A stretch of DNA of 64,000 nt from Hellea balneolensis DSM 19091. Lineage in GTDB: Bacteria; Pseudomonadota; Alphaproteobacteria; Caulobacterales; Maricaulaceae. The stretch spans positions 806,001-870,000 of the forward strand of contig NZ_AUAC01000002.1 in assembly GCF_000428525.1 (NCBI RefSeq). The letters are read 5' to 3'. This document shows, piece after piece, positions 36,467-46,354 of this stretch (the stretch's first letter is position 1; each line of letters starts with the position of its first letter). Position numbers and translations under genes: made by a program. Below the pieces are notes generated by a model that ran no database searches, was not told where the DNA came from, and worked only from the letters and a program-made list of their open reading frames with translations.

Positions 36467-37957
36467 TTAGCTGTTTAACGAATTAAACCATTCCGTAAAT
36501 GCGTCTTTTTCGGACGTCGACAAATGAACACCAAGCTTTGTTCTGCGCCATATAATATCATCCGCTGATGTCGCCCATTCGTGGTTGATGAGATAGCGTG
36601 CTTCAGCCTCATAAAGCCCTTGCCCGAAATGCTGACCCAATTCCGGGGCCGTATCGCCATCGCCCAAAATAAGCGTGACGCGCGTCCCATAACCATGACA
36701 AAGCCTAAGAAGAACCTTTGCCTCCATAGCCCGGTATCGTTTGCGCATCTTCTCATAAAAGGCGTCAAAATCTGCATCTGCAATATCGCCGCCGGGCAAG
36801 CCCGCCGTTTCTGTCCAGCCCTTCTTTTTATAGTCATAAAAAGGGTGAAGCTGTTCCATAACATGCTCTGCAAGTTTTCGGGACGTCGTGATTTTACCGC
36901 CATAGATCGACATGAAAGGGGCATCTTTGGTAAATTCATCAAGCTCCAAAACATAATCTCGCGTGACAGCGGATGCATCCTCGGATTTATCATCATAAAG
37001 CGGACGCACGCCGCTATAGGTCCAGGTTACATCTTCTGGCGTGATATCATTTTCAAAATACTCACTCGCCGCGCCGCAAAGGTAATCAATCTCTTCCTGA
37101 CTGATCTTCACCTTGCCTTCCGACGGGTCATAAGGCTTATCCGTTGTCCCGATAAGTGTGTAGTCCCGCTCATAAGGAATAGCAAAAATGATACGGTTAT
37201 CAGCGTTCTGGAAAATATAAGCATGATCGCCCTCAAAGAGGCGCTTGGTCACAATATGACTGCCTTTAACAAGGCGGACTGATTTATCATTTTTGGTTCG
37301 CTGAATTTTCTTCAGCACTTCATCCACCCACGGCCCGGCTGAGTTGATGCACCCTTTGGCCGTCACTGTTGCTGTTGTGCCATTTGTTTTTATTTCGGCT
37401 TTATATCCACTTCCATCGGCTTCAATGCTAAGCACTTCGGTGCGTGTGCGGATGTCAGCCCCACGATTGGCGGCGTCCAGGGCATTTAGTACAACAAGCC
37501 TTGCATCTTCGACCCAGCAATCTGAATATTCAAAGCCTTGCGTTAATCGCGACTCGAGCACGCCTTGGTGAGGCGGCTTGTTTAATTTCACAGTCTTTGT
37601 CCCAGGCAGTTTCTCCCGCCCACCAAGGCTATCATACAAGAACAGCCCAGCCCGCAACATCCATTTCGGGCGGAGACCTTTATCATATGGTAGTACAAAG
37701 CGCATGGGCCAAATAATATGTGGGGCTGCACGCAGGAGCACTTCCCGCTCGATCAGGGCATGGCGCACGAGTTTAAATTCGTAATATTCGAGGTAACGTA
37801 AGCCACCATGAATGAGCTTGGTGGAGCTTGAGCTCGTATGATTTGCAAGATCATCCCGCTCGCAGAGCAAAACTTTCAGGCCCCGTCCCGCCGCATCGCG
37901 CGCGATAGCTGTCCCGTTAATCCCGCCGCCAATAATTAGAAGATCATAATCCGCCAT
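36467..37957 (-). CDS. glpD: Glycerol-3-phosphate dehydrogenase, aerobic
   Basis: FAD-dependent membrane-associated dehydrogenase that oxidises glycerol-3-phosphate to dihydroxyacetone phosphate, passing electrons to quinone. In the 496-aa product I start at [12 protein letters not shown] (37957), where homologues begin; an upstream ATG at 37984 is possible. It has the FAD motif [17 protein letters not shown], and [16 protein letters not shown]. The DAO-type C-terminal domain is present. Divergent from glpK, which makes its substrate. No glpF or glpR is seen here. Confidence 0.96.
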   Translation of the reverse strand: MADYDLLIIGGGINGTAIARDAAGRGLKVLLCERDDLANHTSSSSTKLIHGGLRYLEYYEFKLVRHALIEREVLLRAAPHIIWPMRFVLPYDKGLRPKWMLRAGLFLYDSLGGREKLPGTKTVKLNKPPHQGVLESRLTQGFEYSDCWVEDARLVVLNALDAANRGADIRTRTEVLSIEADGSGYKAEIKTNGTTATVTAKGCINSAGPWVDEVLKKIQRTKNDKSVRLVKGSHIVTKRLFEGDHAYIFQNADNRIIFAIPYERDYTLIGTTDKPYDPSEGKVKISQEEIDYLCGAASEYFENDITPEDVTWTYSGVRPLYDDKSEDASAVTRDYVLELDEFTKDAPFMSIYGGKITTSRKLAEHVMEQLHPFYDYKKKGWTETAGLPGGDIADADFDAFYEKMRKRYRAMEAKVLLRLCHGYGTRVTLILGDGDTAPELGQHFGQGLYEAEARYLINHEWATSADDIIWRRTKLGVHLSTSEKDAFTEWFNSLNS

Positions 37958-38027
37958 AATACGCTCATTTTCGTTTTCGAACATTTTAGGAATTGACGCT
38001 ATCCACTACTCACGCTTAAAAAGCAAT

Positions 38028-39506
38028 ATGACAAATGTTATTCTTTCTATCGATCAAGGCACCACAAGCTCGCGGACGCTTGTTTTTTCTCCTCAAGGCG
38101 ATGTGTTATTTACCGCCCAAGAAGAGTTTCCGCAAATCTATCCCGCAGATGGATGGGTCGAACACGACCCCGAGGCGATTTGGGAGACAACTCTCAAAAC
38201 GCTGCGCAAAGCCTATCGTTATGCGCGTGACGAAAAAGCCGAAATAGTCGGGCTCGGCATTACCAATCAACGCGAAACCGCCCTCGTCTGGGAGCGAAAA
38301 ACAGGGAAAGCCATTTATAATGCGATCGTCTGGCAAGATCGCCGAACAGCTGAAACCTGCCGTGATATAAAGGCAAATTATAATGAGGCAGATTTAACTG
38401 CGAAAACAGGTCTGCTGTTGGATCCCTATTTCAGCGCAACTAAAGCGGCGTGGATTTTAGATCATGTCGAAGGCGCGAGGACCCGCGCCAAAAATGGTGA
38501 GCTAGCTTTTGGCACCGTAGATAGTTTTCTCATCTGGCGCTTAACGGGCGGCAAGACCCACGCGACGGATGCGACAAATGCAAGCCGCACCAATCTTTTC
38601 AATATTCACAGACAAGACTGGGACCAAGATCTCTTACGCCTCTTTAATGTACCCGCTAGCGTCCTACCTGAGGTGAAAGACTGCGCGGATAATTACGGCG
38701 CCATCGATGGCGATATTCTTGGTGAACCGATTCCGATTTTGGGTGTAGCGGGTGATCAGCAAGCCGCCGCAATTGGTCAGAGCTGCTTTGCCAAAGGCGA
38801 CATAAAAAGCACATATGGTACGGGCTGCTTTGTGATCTTAAATACTGGAGATGAGTGCATAACTTCAAGAAACCGCTTACTCTCTACTGTCTGTTACCGC
38901 TTAAACGGCAAAACGACTTATGCCCTTGAAGGATCGATTTTCATTGCGGGTGCCGCTGTGCAATGGCTACGCGATGGTATTCAAATCATCAAAGATGCTG
39001 CTGAAACCGAAGCCATGTGCGAAGGCCTTGAATCCAATAAAGGCGTTTATCTGGTTCCTGCCTTTACGGGTCTGGGTGCGCCGCATTGGGATCCTGATGC
39101 GAGGGGAGCCATCTTTGGCCTCACTCGCGATACGGGCCGTGCCGAAATCGCCCGCGCTACTGTCGAATCTGTCTGCTATCAAACTTATGATCTGTTTAAA
39201 GCGATGAGCGATGACGGCGTCACCCCGACCTCTTTGCGCGTTGATGGCGGCATGGTTTATAATAGCTGGATGGTACAACATCTTGCGGGCGTATTAGACA
39301 TTCCCGTTGATCGTCCAAAAGTTTTGGAAACCACGGCTCTTGGCGCGGCCTATCTCGCAGGCCTTCAAGCTGGGCTCTACAGTTCGCTCGAAGACGTAAA
39401 AGCCAATTGGCAACGCGATAAACATTTTAAGCCGGCAATAGAGGCCAGCAAAAGGCAAACCTTGTTAAAAGGATGGGACAGTGCCGTGAAAAAAGTTCTG
39501 ACTTAG
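38028..39506 (+). CDS. glpK: Glycerol kinase
   Basis: Phosphorylates glycerol to glycerol-3-phosphate, feeding GlpD. The 492-aa protein has the FGGY-kinase phosphate-binding N-terminus ([14 protein letters not shown]), the substrate motif around [10 protein letters not shown], and the signature [20 protein letters not shown] near residues 343-362. It is divergent from glpD across about 70 bp that must hold both promoters and any operator; I saw no clear regulator site in it. Confidence 0.97.
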   Translation: MTNVILSIDQGTTSSRTLVFSPQGDVLFTAQEEFPQIYPADGWVEHDPEAIWETTLKTLRKAYRYARDEKAEIVGLGITNQRETALVWERKTGKAIYNAIVWQDRRTAETCRDIKANYNEADLTAKTGLLLDPYFSATKAAWILDHVEGARTRAKNGELAFGTVDSFLIWRLTGGKTHATDATNASRTNLFNIHRQDWDQDLLRLFNVPASVLPEVKDCADNYGAIDGDILGEPIPILGVAGDQQAAAIGQSCFAKGDIKSTYGTGCFVILNTGDECITSRNRLLSTVCYRLNGKTTYALEGSIFIAGAAVQWLRDGIQIIKDAAETEAMCEGLESNKGVYLVPAFTGLGAPHWDPDARGAIFGLTRDTGRAEIARATVESVCYQTYDLFKAMSDDGVTPTSLRVDGGMVYNSWMVQHLAGVLDIPVDRPKVLETTALGAAYLAGLQAGLYSSLEDVKANWQRDKHFKPAIEASKRQTLLKGWDSAVKKVLT

Positions 39507-39563
39507 TGTAAATTCAGGCTTTGCCTCATCCTTAACTCGCGCTATAGACGCGCTCATACCAAT

Positions 39564-39640
39564 GGGGGGATAGCTCAGTTGGTTAGAGCCACCCGCTCAT
39601 AACGGGTTGGTCGGGAGTTCAAGTCTCTCTCCCCCTACCA
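39564..39640 (+). tRNA. tRNA with CAT anticodon (Met or Ile2)
   Basis: Full 77-nt cloverleaf with encoded CCA. The acceptor GGGGGGA pairs with TCCCCCT (one G-U at the end pair), the anticodon stem ACCCG/CGGGT carries the loop CTCATAA (anticodon CAT), and the T arm GGGAG/CTCTC has TTCAAGT. The variable loop TGGTC fits tRNA-Ile2, where C34 is modified to lysidine, rather than elongator tRNA-Met, but I cannot decide from sequence alone. It ends 4 bp before the stop of the convergent carboxylase gene. Confidence 0.9.
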
Positions 39641-39643
39641 TTT

Positions 39644-41158
39644 TCATCGCATCGCCAAATTTACAAATTCGCAGAGCAGTTTTCGTGTTATGCGCGGATC
39701 AATAATGTCTTCAACCGCGAAATGCTCCGCCGTTCGGAACGGTGATGTAACCTTGGCGAGCCTGCCTTTGATCTCAGTGAGTTTCTTTTCCGGGTTTTTC
39801 GAGGCTTTAAGCTCAGCTTGATAAGCGACTTCGACGCCGCCTTCTATCGGTAGGCTTCCCCAATCCCCGCTTGGCCAAGCAAAACGGTATTGGAACCGCG
39901 TGTGATCAGACATCGCGGCGCCCGCGACCCCATAGGCTTTGCGGATAATTACATTTGCCCAAGGCACGGTGGACTTATAGATCGCATTCATTGTCTCCAC
40001 GCCGCGCCTTATGGTGGCTGTGCGTTCAGCCTCAAGTCCGATCATAAAACCGGGGTTATCAACCAGATGGATAACAGGCATCCCGAATTGCTCAGCCAAG
40101 GATGTGAAGCGCTTGGCTTTTTCCGCCGTATCCGCCGTCCAGGAGCCGCCCAGAAATGTTGGATCAGACGCTAGTACCGCGACAGGCCAGCCATCAAATC
40201 TTGCAAATGCTGTAATGACGCCGCGCCCCCAACGCCGGCCCATTTCAAAAACACTGCCTTTATCAGCCACGCTCTGAACAATCCGGCGCATATTATAGGC
40301 CTTGGACTTATCGCGCGGAACGATGGACAAAAGCGTTTCTTCAGCGCGGTCCACCGGGTCGTTATTTTCAGTCCGTGTTAGGTCTGCTCCGATATAGCTC
40401 GGCAAAAATGACAGAAATTGCTTGGCCATAGAAAAAGCTTCAGCCTCATCTTTAGCCTCATCGTCTATGACGCCGTTACGGGTATGAATGATAGAACCGC
40501 CCAGGCTTTCTTTATTCTGTGTCTCGCCAAGCGCCGCCACGACCTGAGGTCCTGCTGTGAATATCTGCGAAAGACCTTTGACCATAACTGAGTAATGACT
40601 GGCCACAGCCCGCGCTGCGCCAAGCCCTGCCGTAGGCCCAAGAGCCAATGCCACGACTGGCACGGTATCAAGGTTTTTCACAACATGATCCCAGCCCGGC
40701 ACAAATGGCACATAGGTAAAGCCCATATCTTCAATCATCTTCACCGACCCTCCTCCGCCCGTGCCGTCAATCATACGAATAAGCGGCAGACGTAATTCAT
40801 GGGCCATCTGTTCGGCTTGTGTAAATTTACGGTGGATGGCCGCATCCGCTGCGCCTCCGCGCACAGTGAAATCATCTGCTGTCGCAACAACAGGACGGCC
40901 TGCAATATCCCCGCGCCCGAAGATAAAATTACTCGGTGCAAAGTCTTCAAGATCACCTTTGGAATCATACGTCCCTTTACCCGCAATTTTCCCTATTTCC
41001 CGAAAAGAGCCTTGATCAAGTAACATGTCCATGCGCTCTCTTACGTTAAGCTTACCCCGGTCTTTTTGGCGTTTCAGCTTCGCAGCCCCGCCCATTTTCA
41101 GGGCGAGCTTTTGCCGCTTTGCGAGTTCATCCAGTTCTGATTTCCAATTTTCTGTCAT
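39644..41158 (-). CDS. Acyl-CoA carboxylase beta subunit
   Basis: Carboxyltransferase subunit of a biotin-dependent acyl-CoA carboxylase (504 aa from MTENWKSEL at 41158; an upstream start would add 13 residues but lacks a ribosome site). The crotonase-like double fold is evident from RMIDGTGGGGSV in the N-terminal half and from PVIHLVDNPGFMIGLEAE in the C-terminal half. It could act on propionyl-, methylcrotonyl- or geranyl-CoA; the biotin-carrying alpha subunit is not in the window, so the substrate is open. Confidence 0.92.
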   Translation of the reverse strand: MTENWKSELDELAKRQKLALKMGGAAKLKRQKDRGKLNVRERMDMLLDQGSFREIGKIAGKGTYDSKGDLEDFAPSNFIFGRGDIAGRPVVATADDFTVRGGAADAAIHRKFTQAEQMAHELRLPLIRMIDGTGGGGSVKMIEDMGFTYVPFVPGWDHVVKNLDTVPVVALALGPTAGLGAARAVASHYSVMVKGLSQIFTAGPQVVAALGETQNKESLGGSIIHTRNGVIDDEAKDEAEAFSMAKQFLSFLPSYIGADLTRTENNDPVDRAEETLLSIVPRDKSKAYNMRRIVQSVADKGSVFEMGRRWGRGVITAFARFDGWPVAVLASDPTFLGGSWTADTAEKAKRFTSLAEQFGMPVIHLVDNPGFMIGLEAERTATIRRGVETMNAIYKSTVPWANVIIRKAYGVAGAAMSDHTRFQYRFAWPSGDWGSLPIEGGVEVAYQAELKASKNPEKKLTEIKGRLAKVTSPFRTAEHFAVEDIIDPRITRKLLCEFVNLAMR

Positions 41159-41241
41159 ACCGCTTTGTTGCAAACAGGCTGCAAGACGTCCATGCAAAAG
41201 TGAGGCTTGTATTTGAGCGGCAAAACAGGAATATCGGCCTT

Positions 41242-42132
41242 ATGTTTACGCTCGAAGAATTCTTGTCCAAAATGCATGTCGAGGAAATCGACTCTCTACT
41301 CTTTAGCGGTGAAGCTCTGCAAATGGGCCTGCCCCGCGTTTTTGGCGGACAGGTTCTCGGACAAGCCCTTAATGCTGCTGTGCGTACGGTTGATCCGGAA
41401 CGCCGACCACATTCGCTCCATGCTTATTTTCTGCGTCCAGGGGATTTAACGCGCCCTATTATATATGAAGTTGACCCCATTCGAGACGGGCGCAGTTTTT
41501 CAACGCGCCGCGTAGTGGCCAAACAGCGCGGTAAAGCTATTTTCAACGCGTCTATTTCTTTTCAAATTATGGAAGGTGGACTTAGCCATCAAATCGATAT
41601 GCCAAGGGGGATTAACGGGCCAGAAAACATCTTACCTGATATTGAGCATGTCAAAGCTTTGGCAGAAAAAGACCCTGCCATTTCGGTCGAGACCCTCAAA
41701 CGCAGAAGTTTGCTTTTTAAGCAGGATGTCATTGATATTCGTACGCCGGATTTACGCAAGGTGGTCAAACCCGGTGAATATGATCCTGAATTTGGCTTTT
41801 GGTTTAAGTTCAATGATGCGATTGGCGATGACCCAATTACGCACCGCACGCTCCTTGCCTTTATTTCAGACAAAGCCCTGATGTCCGTCGGTATGATGCC
41901 GCATATGTGGAACCGTGAGACCCACCGCATGATAGGCGCAAGCCTTGATCACGCCATGTGGTTTCATTCTGAAATTCGGGTCAATCAATGGATCTATTAT
42001 CACATCGACAGCCCTCGCGCGGCCCGCGCACGTGATTTTGGACGCGGAAGTTTTTACACGCAAAAAGGCGAGCTTATCGCCTCCACGGCACAAGAAGGTC
42101 TCATTCGCATTGTCCCGAAAGACCCTGCATGA
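41242..42132 (+). CDS. Acyl-CoA thioesterase II (TesB-like)
   Basis: Double hot-dog acyl-CoA thioesterase (296 aa from the ATG at 41242; the frame extends upstream but the domain starts here with LEEFLSKMHVEEID). TesB features include VFGGQVLGQAL, the HSLHAYFLRPGD segment and the C-terminal LDHAMWFHSEIRVNQWIYY with conserved Asp/Thr/Gln-type active residues. It hydrolyses medium- to long-chain acyl-CoA. It is divergent from the carboxylase gene and leads a plus-strand run of small genes. Confidence 0.92.
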   Translation: MFTLEEFLSKMHVEEIDSLLFSGEALQMGLPRVFGGQVLGQALNAAVRTVDPERRPHSLHAYFLRPGDLTRPIIYEVDPIRDGRSFSTRRVVAKQRGKAIFNASISFQIMEGGLSHQIDMPRGINGPENILPDIEHVKALAEKDPAISVETLKRRSLLFKQDVIDIRTPDLRKVVKPGEYDPEFGFWFKFNDAIGDDPITHRTLLAFISDKALMSVGMMPHMWNRETHRMIGASLDHAMWFHSEIRVNQWIYYHIDSPRAARARDFGRGSFYTQKGELIASTAQEGLIRIVPKDPA

Positions 42133-42157
42133 TATGGGTTGGTTTAAGGAGCCTGTT

Positions 42158-42874
42158 ATGAAAAAAATTCTGATATACACATTAAGCGTTTTAGCACTTG
42201 CAAGCTGCAATTCAGGCGCGCCTACATATATCACCACAGGAGAGGCCCCTATGGCTAAAATTCAAGTCTCGGCCACAGGCACATCAAATATGGCCCCTGA
42301 TATGGCGACAGTTTCAGCCGGCGTAGTCACTCAAGGCAAAACGGCGCGCGAAGCTATGTTTGGCAATGCCACTAAAATGACCCGCGTTTTTGAAGAGCTT
42401 GAAGCCGCCGGAATAGAGAAAAAATATATCACGACGTCACAGCTCTCATTACAGCCCAAATATAATTACCAAAACCGCCAAGCCCCCAGAATTGACGGCT
42501 ATGAGGCCCGTAATACGGTCTCTGCCAAGACGTATGATTTAGACAGTGTCGGCGCTATGCTTGATGCTTTAGTCAAAGCCGGCGTGAATAATATAAATGG
42601 TGTGCAGTTCTCGATTAAAGACTCCAAAGCCGCACGTGATAAAGCCCGGGAAGAAGCCATCCTTGAGGCGCGCGAAAAGGCCGAAAGCATGGCAGCTGCA
42701 GCTGGCGTCAAGCTTGGAAAGCTAAAATCACTCTCGGAAAGCGGCGGCAATTTCAACCCGCGCCCCGTCGCTTATGCTATGGAGGCACGCTCAGCCGGCG
42801 CTTCAACGCCTGTGTCTGCTGGTGAGCAAACCATAAGCGTCACCGTCAATATGAGCTATGATATAATTGACTAA
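42158..42874 (+). CDS. SIMPL domain (DUF541) lipoprotein
   Basis: A 238-aa exported SIMPL-domain protein. The ATG at 42158 opens a signal with lipobox LALASC (Cys17), then the SIMPL core from IQVSATGTSNMAPDMATVSA to the end QTISVTVNMSYDI. Such periplasmic proteins form oligomeric shells or protect against oxidative stress in some species; the role is unknown here. Start choice matters, because the open frame extends upstream into the thioesterase gene. Confidence 0.87.
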   Translation: MKKILIYTLSVLALASCNSGAPTYITTGEAPMAKIQVSATGTSNMAPDMATVSAGVVTQGKTAREAMFGNATKMTRVFEELEAAGIEKKYITTSQLSLQPKYNYQNRQAPRIDGYEARNTVSAKTYDLDSVGAMLDALVKAGVNNINGVQFSIKDSKAARDKAREEAILEAREKAESMAAAAGVKLGKLKSLSESGGNFNPRPVAYAMEARSAGASTPVSAGEQTISVTVNMSYDIID

Positions 42875-42891
42875 GCGATAAGCTTTCGGCC

Positions 42892-43380
42892 ATGGACATT
42901 CTTATCCTCATAACTGGCGGCACCTTGGATAAGGTGCATGACACTGTTACCGAAAGCCTCGTCTTTGGCGGCGGAGGTAAAAGCCGTGTGTCCAATATTC
43001 TTAAGACTGGACGCACAGATCACCCGCGATTGAAAGTCTTAATGCAAAAAGACAGCCTCGATATGACAGATGAAGACCGCGCCCTGATTTTACAGGCTGT
43101 TCTAGACGCGCCCCAAGACCGTATTATTCTCACCCACGGCACAGGCACGATGGAGCTGACGGCAAAATATCTGGACGGCAAAGTTGGCGATAAAACTTTG
43201 GTTCTCACGGGGGCCATGCGCCCTCAATCCCTCGGAAAATCAGATGCGGGATTTAATCTCGGCGGGGCTATCATAGCCGCGCAAACATTAGGCAAAGGCG
43301 TCTATGCTGTCATGAATGGCCGCGTTTTTAAGGCCAATGACGTTCGTAAGGATACAAAGCTTGGGCGCTTTGATATCTAG
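42892..43380 (+). CDS. Single-domain asparaginase-like protein
   Basis: A 162-aa protein matching only the N-terminal domain of type L-asparaginases. It has the Thr-containing TGGTLDK motif at residues 8-14, HGTGTMELT (near 83) and LTGAMRPQSLGKSD (near 104). The whole C-terminal domain of the usual about 320-aa enzyme is missing and the protein ends properly at a stop, so this is a recognised short class, not a frameshift product. A half-enzyme could lack activity or work as a different oligomer. It starts 17 bp after the SIMPL gene. Confidence 0.8.
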   Translation: MDILILITGGTLDKVHDTVTESLVFGGGGKSRVSNILKTGRTDHPRLKVLMQKDSLDMTDEDRALILQAVLDAPQDRIILTHGTGTMELTAKYLDGKVGDKTLVLTGAMRPQSLGKSDAGFNLGGAIIAAQTLGKGVYAVMNGRVFKANDVRKDTKLGRFDI

Positions 43381-43458
43381 ATCCTGGTCCAGTCTGCCAT
43401 AGACAAAAGGCCCTATCTGTTTCACATTACGGATAGTAAAAAATAGATAGGTGCCACT

Positions 43459-46326
43459 ATGTCCTCTTTCATCCGTAATCTTTCTTTAGCCGCGAGTGCG
43501 CTCGCAGTTATAGCTTGCTCAGACAATAACGGAGAATCTTCTAAAAGTAACGATACGGCCACATCAACGCTAAGGGCCGAAGCAGCACTTGATATTAGCT
43601 ATGAGAAATTTACGCTGGATAATGGATTGGACGTTATTTTTCACATTGATCGATCTGATCCAGTCGTCGCGATTAACTTAGCTGCCCATGTCGGTTCAGG
43701 CCGCGAGACGCCGGGGCGTACGGGCTTTGCGCATTTATTTGAACACCTTCTTTTCTTGGACTCAGAAAACCTTGGCTATGGCGGTCTCGATGAAATGAAT
43801 ACGCGTATTGGCGGCGAAGGTACAAATGGGTTCACCACGAATGACATGACCCAATATTTCCAAGCTGTCCCGAAAGACGCACTTGAAAAAATCATATGGG
43901 CGGAAGCCGATAAGCTCGGTTGGTTTATCAACACTGTTTCTCAGGATGTCGTGGATAATGAAAAACAAGTTGTCAAAAATGAAAAACGGCAACGCGTGGA
44001 TAATCAGCCTTATGGCCATAACCTCTACATCGTGTCCAAAGCCCTTTATCCTGAAGGACATCCCTATAATTGGCAGGTCATTGGGTCTTTGGCAGATCTG
44101 GATGCAGCCACGCTTCAAGATGTAAAAGATTTTTATAAAAAATGGTATGTTCCTAATAATGTGACTGTCACAATTTCCGGCGATTTCGATAAATCGGAAG
44201 CCAAAGCCATGGTTGAAAAATATTTTGGCGAAATTCCGGGCGGAGACGATATCCCCCCTTATGATGCTAAGCCGGGATCACTCTCTGAGAGCCTGAATTT
44301 TTATCATGAAGATAATTTCGCTACGGTCCCGCAGCTTTCTCTCACCTGGCCTGCCGTTGAGCAATATCACCCGGATGCTTACGCGCTTGATATTTTGCTC
44401 AGTTACCTAACAGAAGGAAAGCGCGCTCCGCTGAATGAAGTCATGGTTGACGAGGACAAAGTCACATCAGATGTTTCTGGCTTTAACTATACCAAAGAAA
44501 TTGCTGGTGAACTTTATCTTTTTATCTCTCCCAATGAGGGCGAAGATATTGACGGCTTGATGCCATCCCTAGCCAAAGGCTTTGCGCGCTTTGAGGAAAA
44601 CGGCATTTCACAAGAAGATTTGAACCGCATTAAAGCAGGGATAGAAGTTGATTTTTACGGTAATGTTCAGAGCGCCTTAGGCAAAGCCATTCAACTGGCC
44701 GAGTATAATGTCTATACCGACAACCCCGGCTTCTACAAAAAAGACATTGCAAGCATCCAAGCTGTAACAACTGATGAGGTTATGCGAGTCTACAACAACT
44801 ACATCAAAGATAAGCCGAGTATTGCCGTTAGCTTTACACCCATGGGTCAACCTGAACTTGCCTTAGAGGGCGCCGTAAAAGCCAATGTCGTCGAAGAAAA
44901 AATCGTGGCAGGTGAAGGCGCTGCACCTGACTTTGATCCGGCGGCGCGCATTCTTAGCGAAACAACACCTTCATCCTTTGACCGCACGATTGAGCCCGGT
45001 TTTGGCGAGGCCTATGATCTACCCAGCGCTGTCATTTGGCGCGATACATTTGGCAATGGTCTGCAAGTATATGGCATTCAATCTAACGAAACCCCTCTTA
45101 TTAACTTCTCTCTGCGGCTTGACGCCGGACGCCAATATGGCTCTGTAGAAAAACCTGCCATCGCTGCTTTAACGGCAGACATGCTTGAAAAGGGCACGGT
45201 CAATAAGACCACGGCCGAAATGGAAGATGCTATTAAATCCTTGGGCTCCTCTATATCAGTTTCCAGTGGCAATAGCGGAACCTTTGTCAGCGGCACGACC
45301 CTAAAACGCAATTTCGAAGAGACAGTCAGCCTCGTCATGGAAATGCTCAATGAACCGCGCTGGGATGCAGAAGAGTTCGCACTTCTTAAAGCCAAGACGC
45401 TACAAAATATCACACAAGCCGAAGGCAATCCCAACGCTATATCCGCTCGCGAAAATGCGAAGCTAAATTACCCGGCGGATAACATTTATCATTACACTAA
45501 TTACGGTCCCAAAGAAAAACTAGAAGGCGTCACACTTGACGATTTGAAAACCTTCCACAGTAACTATTACCAACTGAGTGATGCCAAACTGCGTATCGTT
45601 GGCGACTATGCACCGGGTGATGTAAAGAGATTATTTGGGGATGGCACCGCAGCTTCAGGGAGCGGCACAAAAACGATACCGGGCCTTGCGCGCCCTGTGA
45701 CAGAGTCAAGGATATATTTTTACGATGTACCGGGCGCCAAGCAATCAGTTTTGCGTATTGAACGCCCGTCCCTCACGGCGACTGATGAAGATTATCCGCT
45801 AGCGGAAGCCATAAACTTCCCTCTAGGCGCCATCTATACATCTAAATTGATGTCGAAATTGCGCGTCGAAAAAGGATATACTTACGGAATCCGTTCGAGC
45901 TTTAACGGCTCTGAGGATCGCGGAACCTTTAACGTCCGCTCGTCAGTTCGTACTAATGTTACCAAAGACTCGATTGAACTTATACGAGATATTGTTGGCA
46001 ATTACGGTAAAGACTTTACGCAGGAAGAACTCGATATCATGAAAGGGGCGTTACTACGCGGTCAGGCTCTCAAAAATGAAACTTTATCTGACAAGCTCAG
46101 CATGCTTGGTGAGGTCAGTGCCTATGGTTACGCTGATGATTACCGCGCTCAAAACGCCAAAGCAATTGAAGCCATGACCTTGGAGGATTTTAAATCCTTA
46201 GCCGCCAAATATTTTCGCCCCGATGCTATGAATTATTTGGTCGTAGGCGATGCCGATAGTCAAGCCGCAGGACTTTCAGATTTGGGTTATGGTGAACCAA
46301 TTATGCTCAATGAAGACGGTAAATAA
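43459..46326 (+). CDS. M16 family zinc peptidase lipoprotein
   Basis: Large two-half (955 aa) M16 (pitrilysin/insulinase-type) peptidase. It has a lipobox ALAVIAC (Cys20) and an inverted zinc motif HLFEH at residues 92-96. The conserved Glu of the zinc site follows in the first half, while the second half is the inactive-type partner domain with RxY-like segments (KLRVEKGYTYGIRS). Such envelope proteases degrade peptides in the periplasm. It follows a non-coding gap of 78 bp and precedes an oxidoreductase gene. Confidence 0.92.
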   Translation: MSSFIRNLSLAASALAVIACSDNNGESSKSNDTATSTLRAEAALDISYEKFTLDNGLDVIFHIDRSDPVVAINLAAHVGSGRETPGRTGFAHLFEHLLFLDSENLGYGGLDEMNTRIGGEGTNGFTTNDMTQYFQAVPKDALEKIIWAEADKLGWFINTVSQDVVDNEKQVVKNEKRQRVDNQPYGHNLYIVSKALYPEGHPYNWQVIGSLADLDAATLQDVKDFYKKWYVPNNVTVTISGDFDKSEAKAMVEKYFGEIPGGDDIPPYDAKPGSLSESLNFYHEDNFATVPQLSLTWPAVEQYHPDAYALDILLSYLTEGKRAPLNEVMVDEDKVTSDVSGFNYTKEIAGELYLFISPNEGEDIDGLMPSLAKGFARFEENGISQEDLNRIKAGIEVDFYGNVQSALGKAIQLAEYNVYTDNPGFYKKDIASIQAVTTDEVMRVYNNYIKDKPSIAVSFTPMGQPELALEGAVKANVVEEKIVAGEGAAPDFDPAARILSETTPSSFDRTIEPGFGEAYDLPSAVIWRDTFGNGLQVYGIQSNETPLINFSLRLDAGRQYGSVEKPAIAALTADMLEKGTVNKTTAEMEDAIKSLGSSISVSSGNSGTFVSGTTLKRNFEETVSLVMEMLNEPRWDAEEFALLKAKTLQNITQAEGNPNAISARENAKLNYPADNIYHYTNYGPKEKLEGVTLDDLKTFHSNYYQLSDAKLRIVGDYAPGDVKRLFGDGTAASGSGTKTIPGLARPVTESRIYFYDVPGAKQSVLRIERPSLTATDEDYPLAEAINFPLGAIYTSKLMSKLRVEKGYTYGIRSSFNGSEDRGTFNVRSSVRTNVTKDSIELIRDIVGNYGKDFTQEELDIMKGALLRGQALKNETLSDKLSMLGEVSAYGYADDYRAQNAKAIEAMTLEDFKSLAAKYFRPDAMNYLVVGDADSQAAGLSDLGYGEPIMLNEDGK

Positions 46327-46354
46327 TCCATTGTATGAATAAGAAGGTATTTCT

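Noticed and set aside
42880-43390. Frameshift or pseudogene reading of the asparaginase-like gene
   Set aside because: The frame is uninterrupted, the ending stop is normal, and no C-terminal domain remains in any downstream frame.
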